NCBI GenBank assembly: GCA_922989275.2
Contig: OV277858.1
Span: 6,324,001 to 6,388,000, forward strand
Direction: 5' to 3'
Source of the DNA: Gari tellinella
Lineage: Eukaryota; Mollusca; Bivalvia; Cardiida; Psammobiidae
Length of the DNA stretch: 64,000 bases
The notes beneath the pieces were generated by a model. The model was not told the origin of the DNA and searched no databases. It saw nothing but the letters and a program-made list of their open reading frames with translations. Below are positions 1 through 10,258 of this stretch, piece by piece (within the stretch, counting starts at the first letter, position 1; the number at the start of each line of letters is the position of its first letter). A program made the position numbers and the translations under genes.

Positions 1-894
1 CTGGAGGTCACAGGTTGAGCAGAGGTCTGTATCACTGAGGTACTGTAGTATCAGCGATTTCGGGATACAAACGGCAGACATGACATTGTAACCATTTAAA
101 ATCAATAAAAAGTTCGCTTACGTTTATTTTTTTCGTAGTTACAGTCACTTTCGTTTTGAATGCCATTGTCTCCAACAGCTTTAGTTTTACTGTCTTTTCT
201 TACAAGAAACTTTTTCATCCTCTTAGCTGTCAATCATGTTATAAACAAATGTGAAAACGTAAGTGACATTATTTTAAGATAAGGGCTACAAAACGGACAC
301 CGACACAGTGGTTTCAAAACAATACCGGACCTAACTACAGACGGTTTCACTTGTGTTGAAGCATCATATGATTAAAACGAGAAACAGCCAATGTCGGTAT
401 GGCCGGATTGTCTGCAATTTTGCTTTGCAGGGATTATTCTGTCGCAGAATGCAAGTGAGAGAAATTCTCTCATTTGTCAAAAAAAGTGAGAGATTTTTTT
501 AGATGATGAGAGAAATTTTAATTGGTAGTCTGTTTGTACCAACAAGCACTACTGCTATATCTATTGCTTGAGAATTTTGTGTAAATAAAATTTATATGAC
601 ATGGAACTGTTATTCTTCTTCTCCTTATCGAAATCTAGTGAAAAGATTTAATCCATACCATAAATTGATAGTTTACCGCACACGCCATTAGCGTATATGT
701 TATCGGCAGATTCATTTTCGTCTGTAGAGGGTCAGTTCGCGAAAACTAGTGACAAAAATTATCGGCGCGGTTACGACGATAACTAAGGAATAAAATGAAC
801 GATATTTTGGTGCATTGTGCAGTTATTCAATCCAGTGAAGGGAAATTACATTCCTGTTTTCTAAAGAAAGTACGATCCAATGACAGAGGACATA
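1..894. other. AT-rich stretch without a recognised gene
   Basis: No coding frame resembling a known protein was seen. The only structure noted is a short self-complementary 'gagagaaattctctc' near 462 followed by further GAGAGA-rich sequence. Confidence 0.5.
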
Positions 895-1000
895 ACGTGT
901 ACCGGGCCGACGGTAATCCCTGCCGGTCACCCATCCAGATTCTAACCTCACAGGACGTTGCTTAACCAATTCGTCTACGTGCGGTCTGGTACACGTTTTA
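895..1000 (-). repeat. tRNA- or 5S-like SINE fragment
   Basis: Read on the minus strand, this has a box-A-like 'GACGAATTGGTTAAGC' and about 25 bases later a box-B-like 'GGTTAGAATCT', then 'GGATGGGTGACCGGCAGGGA', which resembles the conserved 3' part of 5S rRNA (GGATGGGTGACC). That order suggests a polymerase-III-derived SINE. I cannot fold a convincing cloverleaf or name the family, so this is tentative. Confidence 0.35.
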
Positions 1001-1270
1001 TTCTGAACCGGATGTGTTTTGAATTTATATACAAAATTCGGAACTCTCGGTCCTTTCCGTTTATTGGTTTGCTGTTATACTTATTGGTGCGCGGGATGCT
1101 GCGATTACGATAAGGCGTTCGACGAAATTGATCAGAAATGTTTGTAAATATCGGAAATAAATCGAGAAGAATAAACTTTAGCTCGCAAGTATCTGAGAAA
1201 CGAGTGCGAGAAATATTCGCGTTATACAAATTTTGATGCGATATCTGTCATTTTCGTGCGAAATATCGCA

Positions 1271-1553
1271 TGTGATGATGACCTCACTACAACTGTACAT
1301 GCCGAATTTGGTTGCTGTAGGACTTAAACTTTGACTAAAACTGACACTAACAAAAAGGTAAACCAAGACGCAAACGAAAAGGTTAAACAAGAATTCTCTA
1401 AGTCATTGGACCGTGAAATCTAGGTCACAGTGACCTTGTTACCCACAGCATGTGATGATGACCTCACTATAACTGTACATGCCAAATTTGGTTGCAGTAG
1501 GACTTAAGCTTTGGCTAAAACTGACACTTACAAAAAGGTCAACCAAAGTGAGG
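1271..1553. repeat. two copies of a 180-bp-period repeat
   Basis: A stretch of about 100 bp starting 'tgtgatgatgacctcact' at 1271 recurs at 1451, exactly 180 bp later, with few changes. The style of the text (AGGTCACAGTGACC near 1421) matches tandem arrays deeper in the window. Confidence 0.75.
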
Positions 1554-1556
1554 ACG

Positions 1557-1641
1557 GACGGACAGACAGACAGACGGGCGGCATTCGCCAATCTATAGAC
1601 CGACAGACAGACGGGCGGCATTCGCCAATCTATAGACCGCA
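1557..1641. repeat. 37-bp tandem repeat, about two copies
   Basis: The unit containing 'acgggcggcattcgccaatc' occurs at 1574 and again 37 bp later at 1611, each preceded by GACA-type tetranucleotides and followed by 'tatagaccg'. It includes a small inverted repeat (GGCG...CGCC). Confidence 0.8.
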
Positions 1642-2337
1642 TTTTCAATCCGGCCAATTATAACATCTTCTTTATTATTTCACAGTGGTTCTCACTGTTA
1701 ATGGGAATTTTTCGTCGGCTTAAATCAAGTTTAGAAGAAAAAAATCCAAATAGTTATTCATCAGCTTATTTAGTGAACACATTCGCCTTATTCAAACATA
1801 AACGTCAGAAGTCGCAGATTATCTCCATTTCTTTGAATTTATAGCTATTTTGGTCAGATTTGAAGGCACATTTAGGCTTCCAAATATAATATTATCCCGA
1901 ATCCGTGCTTGTCCGCGGACAATTAAAATGCAAAAATCAATTAAATTTTTGTGCGGGCCAAAAAATGTACGAGACGAACGTGGGATTTCCGCACCCCTGT
2001 CGATATATTGATTGATGAACAGTTATTGGCAAGCCGATACATCAATAACGTTCCTATCAATGACAGCTCTAGTTATTTTCAGTTAGAAAACTAATTTTTC
2101 TTCACATTCCTTCAATGTATTTGCCTTTTTTTTTAATTTAAAATGATAATCTTTATAATATTTTTCGCTGAGGGCTCCGGTGAAACGAATGAAGAGGATA
2201 CTCTCATTGCTTTTATGAAAACAAGTTTGGTGGCGAATATTTGTTGAAGTTTCTTTGGGTTTTTCCATTGAATATCCATAAGATATGGTAGAAATGAGAG
2301 AGTATTAATATTAGCATCAATCAAAATTTACAAATGT
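1642..2337. other. no recognised feature
   Basis: AT-rich sequence with only short, low-quality open frames; no domain, RNA gene or repeat recognised. Confidence 0.4.
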
Positions 2338-3250
2338 ATCTGCAGTCAAAATAGTGTGTTGTTGTTGGCTTGTTGCCCTAGCCAACCCTCACTAGGGTGA
2401 CCGTACCACTTATTTCAAAGATTAGAGGCACGGCCACATACCCCTTGTCACTACCTATTCTAAATCATGAATAATAACTTCTCCGTCCCCCCACCCACCA
2501 GCAGTTATAAACAGTTTGACGCCCGGACAGTCCGACAAGTGTGCACGTCAACGGACAGCATTGCAAACCAACCAAAGATAGATTGCAGAAAAATAAATTA
2601 AATCAAATAACTAGACATATGCTACATAGTGTGTGATAAAGCGTCAAAAACTTACCATTCGTTTCCCGTATATTGCCATTTTTTGGCGGTCGTTGAAGCG
2701 GAACTGCTAATTTGGAATACCTTCGAATGTTGATGTGAAATGGATGCGTCTCAGAAAGTTGTCCGAAACTTAGCGAATATGTCCACTGTAACGGTTTTAA
2801 AATATGACAAATTTATAGGCTTAAAAACTCGATTTCTTTATTTTCAGCAGAAAAGAGACAAGAATCGTCACACTACCTCAGACGGACAATTAAACAAAAG
2901 TACAACTTTGAAAGTATCAATATATAGTCAAATTCTGAAATAAATCGGGTTTTACGTTGGTCGCCTTAAACACTTATTTTAGGGACTTCAAAATATACGC
3001 GATCAAGATTTCAAGTTATTTTTTTGATTTTCTTTATCTTTTCAGACCAGAAAAGTTACTTCCATATGAGTAAGAGGACTGTTTTTAAGGTGTTTGCAAA
3101 GTTTCGACGCTCTCGCACCATTTTTTACCCCTGAAATTTAATGTCAAAATATTAAGGAGACCGCTTTTGGTCACCCTAAACTGCCGGTCGCCTTAACCCC
3201 CATTTTAAAGGATAACTGGTCACCTTAATGCCGTCATTATATTTATATAT
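2338..3250 (+). repeat. third, internally deleted copy of the element flanking the arm PLEs
   Basis: From 'atctgcagtcaaaatagtgt' at 2338 to the TA run near 3250, this follows the right-arm text of about 55892-58047 in the same orientation, and the left-arm text 17561-19717 in reverse. It is clearly more diverged than the arms are from each other. Around 2480 the alignment jumps about 1.2 kb ahead, so the arm positions near 56065-57294 have no counterpart here. Shared landmarks are 'cgtcaacggacarca', 'gaagcggaactgctaattt', and repeated 'GGTCGCCTTAA'-type words near the end. No protein was recognised. The copy ends in a (TA) run directly beside PLE 3'-end sequence, as in the arms. Confidence 0.8.
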
Positions 3251-3262
3251 ATATATATATAT
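3238..3262. repeat. (TA)n microsatellite
   Basis: Alternating TA run at the junction between the 2338-3250 element and PLE-type 3'-end sequence. Similar TA runs occur at 3373-3390 and 4483-4503, and at the PLE 3' ends near 13797-13819 and 61803-61813. Confidence 0.9.
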
Positions 3263-3494
3263 AATAATGTCGGCGTGATGCCGGAAACTACCGGGAAAAG
3301 CTGTATATATGATTTTAAAAAAAATAGATGATGTATTATAGGCTTTTTAATCATCTATTTATTTAAATCAATTATATATATATATATATAGATGGAAAAT
3401 GTAAAATATTCCGGCAAATGCCGGACCGGCAAAAGTAAAAATAATTGTAAAGGTAAAACTGACTAAACACGCCTTCTATTTTTTCTTTTGTATT

Positions 3495-3529
3495 ACCATA
3501 CGCGTTTCGCCTCTCGGCTCATCAGTGAT
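3495..3529 (-). ncRNA. hammerhead ribozyme in PLE 3' region
   Basis: On the minus strand the core is CTGATGA, stem II GCC-GAGA-GGC, GAA, a two-base-pair stem III (AC-GC-GT), then A as the residue before the predicted cleavage point, then TGGT. Stem I is closed by ATCA just before the core pairing with that TGGT (one G-U pair). All conserved core positions are present. Very short stem III is the form described for PLE hammerheads. It lies downstream of the endonuclease remnant of the PLE on the same strand. Confidence 0.88.
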
Positions 3530-3597
3530 TGCAATATATTTGTTGCTATGACGTGGCGTCAATGGTAACGCTACGTCATAAGCGTGACGTAATAACG

Positions 3598-3605
3598 TGA
3601 CGTCA
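3598..3605. promoter_or_regulatory. CRE-like TGACGTCA in PLE 3' region
   Basis: A perfect TGACGTCA palindrome sits among partial sites (ACGTCA or TGACGT near 3574, 3585, 3608 and 3625). An equivalent cluster lies just upstream of the hammerhead in the arm PLEs. Function as a CREB/ATF site is inference. Confidence 0.45.
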
Positions 3606-3650
3606 TAACGTCATTTTAGTGGAACGTCATTGAATCTCTTTTCATCAATT

Positions 3651-4394
3651 CTATGCATTTAATTTAGGTTTGAAACATTTTATAAAATATTTTTTCTTTT
3701 GCTTACCTGACCGAACTATTTTCAGAGTTCATTTTAAAGAACGGGACCATTTGAAACTTTGAAAATCTTTGCAACATATGTCTAAATGTGCACTTTAAGG
3801 TATCTGCCGGGTGGATGGGTCCCTTATTTGCTGGGTATGTATTGTTCTTCTCGTTCTTAATTTGTCGCCTGTCTGGCCTATATAACATTGTTTACATCCA
3901 TTGCAGGTTATGTCATATAAGACGTTTCTCACATCACAGGACATATTGGCATTTACTTTAAATATCTTACCATTAAAATTGAATGAATCATTTTCGATGA
4001 TGTATTGGCACAAGCTGCAGTTTGGCCTACCACATCGTGTTACTTTGTATGATTATGTTTTTGTGTCTGTGAATTTTGCCCTTGTTAGAATTCTTTTTAA
4101 ATGTGGCGGTTGTCTTTTGCTTTTAATAATGTTTGTGTTGGAAATGATATCATTCATGGTTTCGTCTGAGTGTAGTATATGGAAATTATTTTTCAAAATC
4201 GGGAACATTTCAGTATTAGTTGGATTGTGTGTCGAGACGAAAGGAATAATTTCTTTATCAGTTTTGTTATTTACCTTAAAAAGTGTATCTCTTGAAAGTC
4301 TTGTATCTTTTTTTATTCCATCTTTAATTAATTGTTTGGGGTAATTTCGTGACAAAAGAGATTCTTCTAATTCCTGCAATCTTGTATAGTTCAT
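3651..4394 (-). pseudogene. 5'-truncated Penelope-like RT C-terminus plus GIY-YIG endonuclease
   Basis: The minus strand encodes the C-terminal end of a Penelope-like reverse transcriptase (from 4394) and then a GIY-YIG endonuclease. Visible parts are a Cys cluster CGRPNCSLC near 4020, the endonuclease motif ITCNGCKQCYIGQTGDK near 3890, and RTRR after it. One in-frame TAA (4050-4052) separates the two parts, and a frameshift near 3790 precedes the final FKPKLN motif that ends at 3651. The RT catalytic domain (YLDD) is missing, so this is a typical 5'-truncated insertion. It belongs to a different subfamily from the arm PLEs, since the protein text differs at many positions. In PLEs the endonuclease nicks the target and the RT copies the element RNA. 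Confidence 0.88.
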
Positions 4395-4482
4395 ACCTTA
4401 ATTAGCTCCAATTGTGGAAATTCTATAGTGGTATATATATAAAACATATAAATCATAGGTTTGTCATTAAAAATTATTAACG

Positions 4483-4503
4483 CTATATATATATATATAT
4501 ATA
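4483..4503. repeat. (TA)n microsatellite
   Basis: Alternating TA run just 3' (in minus orientation) of the tRNA-like unit. It could be the simple-repeat tail of a SINE. Confidence 0.85.
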
Positions 4504-4532
4504 TCGGAAAAAGACGTAATGAAAAATCAGCC

Positions 4533-4604
4533 ACCGCGGCCGGGAATCGAACCACGGGTATCTGGATTGCCGGTCCAGCATGCTAACCACTACACCACAG
4601 CGGC
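4533..4604 (-). tRNA. tRNA-like gene or SINE head, anticodon GGC in a degenerate fold
   Basis: The minus strand folds into a 72-nt cloverleaf: acceptor stem with 5 Watson-Crick pairs, one G-U and one mismatch, D arm GTGT/GCAT, perfect anticodon stem CTGGA/TCCAG, and T loop TTCGATT. Internal promoters are visible as box A (TGGTGTAGTGGTTAGC) and box B (GGTTCGATTCC). The loop CCGGCAA gives anticodon GGC (Ala), but position 33 is C instead of the near-universal U, and two of five T-stem pairs are broken. A functional tRNA is therefore unlikely; a tRNA pseudogene or the head of a tRNA-derived SINE fits better. An A/T-rich stretch and a TA run follow its 3' side. Confidence 0.7.
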
Positions 4605-4689
4605 CAGTCGACTTCTCATGACGTTACTGACGCTATATACGCAACGCCGTTGTTAGTAGTCCCCAAGATTACTTCTTAGTTACCAAATC

Positions 4690-4836
4690 GGGTGGCCATT
4701 GTGCATATAACGGAAACTAGTTTAGTATAGGAGCGTAATGTTTTTATTAAATATTGTTTAAACAAAGGCATAATCTTTCTATTTTTTTTAATTCGATATA
4801 TATCTAAACTTGTACCGGGCCGACTTTTGTAAATGT
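4690..4836 (+). mobile_element. PLE 3'-end remnant
   Basis: This follows the 3'-terminal part of the arm PLE: GAAACTAGTTTAGTA near 4713, 'ggagcgtaatgtttttatta', 'ttgtttaaacaaaggcataa', and a tail ending 'cttgtaccgggccgactttt'. The hammerhead core upstream of the GAAAC is destroyed. No coding sequence is attached on this strand. Confidence 0.8.
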
Positions 4837-6058
4837 TTTAAAGTAATTTTTATATACTGTATACGTTGATGCCTCTTGTAGGACCAATGAATTGCGTTGC
4901 GCCTTCGGCAGTCGCATGTTTCTCCAGATCGATATGCATACTAATACAATGATCGCTCATCGCAAGTTTGACTGTTCACACAATTCGTGATATTTGTTAC
5001 TATAGTTATCACATCGATTAAATGCATTTACCATGTTAAATAACATTGTGAAAACATTGTACATGTAGATCGTTAAATATGTAAATATATTACATATCTT
5101 CATGTATGGAGGAAAACAGTAATTTTAACATGACACGTGTTTTGGTCACCATAAAAATAGTGCAAGCTAATCGTAGTATATCTTAGACGTTTTTCAACGC
5201 TATTTCATACCCTGCTCTTCCCTAGATACGTGATTTCATGCATTTATTCGTTACGTATTTGTATTTTCATACATTATTCCTATAGCCTGTAAATATCATA
5301 TCTTTTAACCAGTCATGTTACTGTAATTTCCTGAATTTTCTGTCTTGTTTATTCTATGCCAGAGATGGATCGATATGTATGTGTGTGCGAATTATCTGAT
5401 GTATGTGAACTTGCTGTTAGGTGTTAGATTCTTGTTAAGTCGCGGTTTGACAATGCATCCTCGGAGAAATTGAGTATTAAACATTGTATTTACTTTTTTA
5501 TGTATTTATTTAATTGTGGTCATGTTAGAGTCGTTGTGCTGTAGTTTTATGTCTGGTAATGTTAGAGTCAATTCCTGCGCAGCACAACTCCAAACCGTTG
5601 TTAAATACCGTTTAACAAGGAAAGGGCATATATTATTTATTTAAATATATAATTGATACATGTAAGGTTACAAGGTTACTGTGTGCAGTTAAGAGTTAAA
5701 GCAAGATGATCGCTAATTTACTTTGATTTTGCAAAGATTGTCGAAAAGTGTTAAAACAACATACAAATTCATGTTATTATCATCTGCATGAACCTCCATG
5801 AGTCGAACAGTTTGGATACTGATAAGGCGCAGCATTACGCGTACGATCTTGGTCAAAACCTTTTGACAGTCTGATGTTTGAAGAAAATGCATTGAAAACT
5901 TTAAAAAATATTAAAACATAAAATGTAATTTTGATCAGTATACGTACGCTGGAATGTCATTATGTCTGATCTACCACGTGTGGAAAAGTTTGGACAATGA
6001 TTAGACGCATCGTTCTGCGTCAGATCTATCTTGATCACAATTGTTTGTCACACCCATC
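4837..6058. other. no recognised gene
   Basis: AT-rich sequence. A short inverted pair, GTTGTGCTG near 5533 and CAGCACAAC near 5580, is the only structure seen. Confidence 0.45.
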
Positions 6059-6060
6059 TT

Positions 6061-6153
6061 CTATAACAATGATAACATGTTGACTATATATAAAATTATA
6101 AGTTTTATTCTATAACAATGATAACACGTTGACTATATATAAAATTATAAGTT
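6061..6153. repeat. 49-bp direct duplication
   Basis: The unit starting 'ctataacaatgataaca' at 6061 is repeated at 6110 with one substitution. It is two copies only and looks like a recent local duplication. Confidence 0.9.
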
Positions 6154-6394
6154 GATGTTAAAATCTAATCAAATATAAAGTGGTAAGCTATTTCTATTCC
6201 GTTAGCAATAGGTTTTCTTTTTTACAAAAATCATTATCTTTGCAATTTGCAGATTCAGAGCGTCAAATAGAAATGTTGGTGTTAAATGTAGGCAGCTGCT
6301 TTAAGCAAAATGAAAATAAAATGAAAACTTGTTCCAATCAAAAGTTTAACTTAAATACATAATTTTATTATACATATGTTGATATAAGCGTTGC

Positions 6395-6600
6395 CTTTCA
6401 ACTGATGGCCGGGCCAGATACACACAGTCAACTGATGGCGGTACCCAATATATTTAATGTCAACTGGCGGCCCTGTCTGATACAAACATTCAACTACTGG
6501 CCATTACATATACACATAGTGAACTGGACAATTGATGGCCCTGCCTTATACACAGTGTCAACTGGTGACCATTACATATACACACCATCAACTCTACTTT
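6395..6600. repeat. degenerate minisatellite around 'GTCAACTGATGGCC'
   Basis: Five to six diverged units combine a 'tcaactgrtggcc'-like word with a 'catatacacac'-like word, at spacings of roughly 30-45 bp. Open frames across it are incidental to the repeat. Confidence 0.7.
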
Positions 6601-7261
6601 AGTTTATTAAAATGTCAAAATAGCAGAACAAAAAGCAATATGAGTTGCCCACACCAGTATGGTATTCGTAATAATGTAGTAAAGGTTTACAATTCAAGAT
6701 CAAAGTCCATGACTGCTCATCAGTGGTTTCATAAAGTATTCGAATAACTTTCGAATTGGTCAATCACTTAGTTTAAACATAGTTTATTTCTCAATAGATC
6801 ATAACATATGTCAATTACATACAACAATGTTAAAAAGGATGAGATCGAAAGCATCAGCTTATTTAAAATCCTCTCCTTGTCATAGATGTTTCACATTCTA
6901 GAGCGGATGGAAATTTACAATAAATTATATTGCAACAATTAATATTCTAAACATCAAGATATGGTTAAACTATGTATAGATAAACTAGAATTCCAAAGCA
7001 AATTATTAAGAATATTAATGGAATCGTATGAGAATACATTGCTACAACACGAAGGAAAAAAGGGGGAATGAAGAAAAATAATTCTACGGATCAAAGGTTA
7101 TCGAAAGAGATGGCTGCCCCTAGGCAGATTCGACACCAGCAGTCTATTAAAAGGTATCATGAGAGACGATTTGTTTGAAGAATATAAATTTGCCCTACTT
7201 GAAAGATAGTTCGATTGGAATTATAGTAAAGTGACGGATCACCATAAAGACAAAGTTTAAC
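6601..7261. other. no recognised gene
   Basis: No protein homology, RNA gene or repeat structure recognised. It may hold LINE 3'-flanking sequence. Confidence 0.35.
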
Positions 7262-8486
7262 GGTTGGTTTGGATTGGATTGGATTAGTTGCGTTCAGCAG
7301 AACTGTGCGTGTTTGCTGTTATGATGTCATGTAAGTGATGAGCACTTTCGATTTCACCACAGTGGCACAATGGACAGTCAACAATATTTTCCTGGAACAG
7401 GGTAAGATTTAGAGAGCTAAAGTTAGTACGCAAACGTGTATGGAGTAATTGTGCCCTCCTACTTCCAATGTAATAGTATGAGGGAACTGAAGCAACAGAA
7501 GGTTTAATAGAATATTTGAAGAAAGACACATATTGGGAGTTTCTTATTTCGAATGGAAAGGAATTCCAATCACGCACAGTAGGTGGTAAGAAATATTCAG
7601 AAAATAGCCTTGTTTTTGCATAGGGTTGCTGTAGATTTTCAGCATTTCTCAAGTTGTATCTAAGCCCGGTACTTGACAGAGGCGATACTAAAGACGATAA
7701 CTAGCCATAAGTCAGGTTATGCGTCATTGTATACCGTAAAATCAACTTATGGCTACGTGTTCTATCACAGAGCGATTCCCAGCTACGTTCTTGCTCCAAA
7801 GTATTCAAAGAAATAAGCTTTGAGGCCCCAACCGATATTCTGGCTGCCTCATGTTGAATCTTCTCCAGTTCTATTTTTTCAGGAATGGTACAGTTATCCA
7901 AGAAAACATCAAATATTCCAAAACTGGTCTAATAAACCTCAGGTAAATTGTCTCAAGTGATTTACGATCCAGTACAAATTTCAGTTTTTGCATAATATGT
8001 ATCCTGGTCCATGCTTTTGACTTGATATAGTCTATGTGGGAATGCCAACTTCAATCATTGGATAAAAGGACACCTTAATGTTTATGAGATATGATTATCT
8101 AGCATTTCCAAAGGAGGGTGTAATGGTTTATTTAATTTACGTAATATCAATAGAGATTCGGTTTTTGTGGGATTGAAAGATACAAGCCATGATTTAACCC
8201 ATTCAGTAACTTTAGTAATATCAGAATTTAGAGCTGTATGATTAGCATGATCCACAACGAGATACTGGCTTGTATCGTCGGCAAAGAGACGAATATTAGA
8301 CTGTATTTCGGATTAATATAAATAAGAAATAAATGGGGCCAAGTATGATCCTTATGGAACACCAGCTTTTATGTCAGCCCAGTCAGACTTGGCACTGGGT
8401 ATAATTACTCGTTGACATCTGTTGTGAAGGTAATTAAAGAACCAGTTGAGTAATTTGTTTGAGATACCTATTGACTTCAGCTTAGC
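7262..8486 (-). pseudogene. LINE-type reverse transcriptase, C-terminal half, degenerate
   Basis: Read on the minus strand, this continues the RT domain of a non-LTR retrotransposon. It has KLKSIGISNKLLNWF near 8450, RLFADDTSQYLVVDHANHT near 8280 (the FADD catalytic motif), LKWHSHIDYIKSKAW near 8040, and a C-terminal Cys-His segment CPLCHCGEIESAHHLH near 7350. A TAG at about 7698 and frameshifts break it. A short (AATCC)n-like tail at 7262-7288 fits the 3' tail of CR1/L2/Jockey-type LINEs; the exact clade is not certain. The element continues upstream at 9851-10258 and 11513-11890, split by two later insertions. Confidence 0.85.
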
Positions 8487-9143
8487 TAAAATAAATTCGA
8501 AAAAGACTCAAACAGGAAACGTAACACACACAATACACCCACCTCTCAAGCAGAACACACATACACAGTCATACCATAACACACATATACACACACACGC
8601 ACGCAATACCATGTCTTCATCCACACACTAAATAGAAAACACACGTAAGACAAACATAAGCATAGTGAACATAGGAGCCCGCCTTGGTACAATCAGTAGC
8701 AATCAATAATTAACTATAAATTAACCATTAACAATCACTGGAGGGTTACACCTGGCTTTAGGGGCGCCCAACCTCACTCTTATCTCCTATATTCACCTAT
8801 AAGGACGAACAGTGTACATAAGATATAAACCCTGATCCACAACCTTACAATTAAAAAGACCGCCAGCACAGTAAGTAAATACATGTAAAACATCTAACAA
8901 AAATTCTATGACAAGGTTATTAGAAACACGGGGGAAAATTAAACATTCAAGCCATGCTAAAAAAAACCTAAGTACTATGGCAACGGTCAAATTATACTCA
9001 AGCGACTAGTCTGTAGTCACGAGTAACAGTAAACCATGGATTGGTTCAGGGTACCATAAAAAGGGAGAGATAAAACAAAGCAAACAAATCTGACATAACT
9101 CTCCCGGTTAAGGACGGCTGTAGAGATACATCATCATGTAGTG
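8487..9143 (-). mobile_element. 3' untranslated tail of the YLDD-RT retroelement
   Basis: It directly follows the stop codon of the RT remnant on the same strand and ends in 'gagtcttttt' next to resumed LINE coding sequence. It contains AC-rich simple sequence near 8525-8605 and the landmark words GGGCGCCCAACCTCAC and 'ggagcccgccttggta' (plus-strand reading). The same tail, 5'-truncated to different extents, recurs at 27530-28046, 35258-35623, 37337-37702 and 47564-48090. That is the pattern left by incomplete reverse transcription. Confidence 0.8.
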
Positions 9144-9850
9144 CTAAGCACTGTCTGTCGTCGCACAATAAAAGAGGAAAGCATGGTTATCAATTGTAGA
9201 TTGGTCGATAACAAAACGTGAAGTGCGTAGCAATATAGTTGGATCATAATCTTTTTTTAGGAAAATTCTAATACGTTTCACAAACAGGTTTTGAAAATGC
9301 ATATGTCCAAGAAACTTACGAAGTCTGTAAATCACCATAAAACTCCGGATGTGAAATACCTTGCAGTAGAATATACTTTAAGTTACATTTATGCTTGTTA
9401 ATGAGAGGAAGATTTCTATAAAATAATTTAGAATATGTTTTACGAAGTTTATAAAATCTGTACCCATGTTGAAGAAGCTTTTCAGTAATAGTTTTATTAC
9501 AAATGTGGAAGTCCTCAACAGAGGTACAGGCCCTAGCAAAACGAATAATTTGTGAAATATAAACCCCGTAAGATGTAGAACGGGGAACGTCGCCATCTAG
9601 ATGAAGATAATTTACAATTCTAAAATCAAAATCATCTCATTTATCGTACATCTTAGAAGAAACCATTCCGTTATTTATTAAAAGATCCAAATCTAAATAT
9701 GGTGCCGACAAATTTAACTCGTTTGTTTTATTAAGGCGTAGTTCTTTTGGGTAAATAAAAGGAAACAACGTTTCAAAAAAGTGGTTGTCTATATTAAAAA
9801 TATCATCAAGATAGCGCGATGTATTGTTAAAGGCTTCGATCATATCTGCC
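9144..9850 (-). pseudogene. YLDD-type reverse transcriptase remnant of a 5'-truncated retroelement
   Basis: The minus strand encodes NNTSRYLDDIFNIDN near 9810 (YLDD catalytic motif), APYLDLDLLINNG near 9690, SKMYDKRDDFDF near 9645, SYGVYISQIIRFARAC near 9555, and a C-terminal YDPTILLRTSRFVIDQ near 9230, ending at 9144. One frameshift near 9640 and a stop near 9340 interrupt it. The order of motifs recalls Penelope-like RTs, but no endonuclease is visible. From memory, similar proteins are common in invertebrate genomes without a settled name. It is inserted into the LINE, whose RT text stops at FDRVWHSGL and resumes after 8486. Confidence 0.75.
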
Positions 9851-10258
9851 TGTGTAAGTCCAGAATGCCAAACACGATCGAAGGTTTTTCATATGTCAAA
9901 GAAATACGACTCGTACTTATTTGCCTTCATCCAAAGCCTTACTGAATGTATTATATAGAAATGTCAACTGGGTCACAGTCGAGGCACCAGGAATAAAGCC
10001 AGATTGGAAAGATGAGAGATAATTTATATCACGTAGATAGTTGTATAGATGTTTAAAGAATACCGCTCGAGAATTTTTTATCCAGAATGCTTAGGAGAGA
10101 GATAGGGCGGTAGTTACTAACGAGGGAATGGTCATCATTTTTGAAAACAGCAGACTCATGGGCTTCCTTCCAGGATTGTGGTAATACATCATTTAAATAT
10201 TTATTGAATAAGTCACACAAGGGAGAACTAATCACGACTAATTGGAAGACATTTAAGA
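9851..10258 (-). pseudogene. LINE-type reverse transcriptase, N-terminal part
   Basis: Minus-strand fragments read LCDLFNKYLNDVLPQSWKEA near 10210, NYRPISLLSILDK near 10110, SGFIPGASTVTQLTFLYN near 9995 and a degraded FDRVWHSGL near 9860. These are RT blocks 0 to 3 of a non-LTR element. Frameshifts near 10060 and stops near 9930 make it inactive. It is bounded by the inverted-repeat element on one side and the YLDD element on the other. Confidence 0.85.

Noticed and set aside
895..1000. 5S rRNA gene
   Set aside because: Only the GGATGGGTGACC part matches; the rest does not follow the 5S fold.
4533..4604. Functional tRNA-Ala (GGC)
   Set aside because: C33 and two broken T-stem pairs argue against function.
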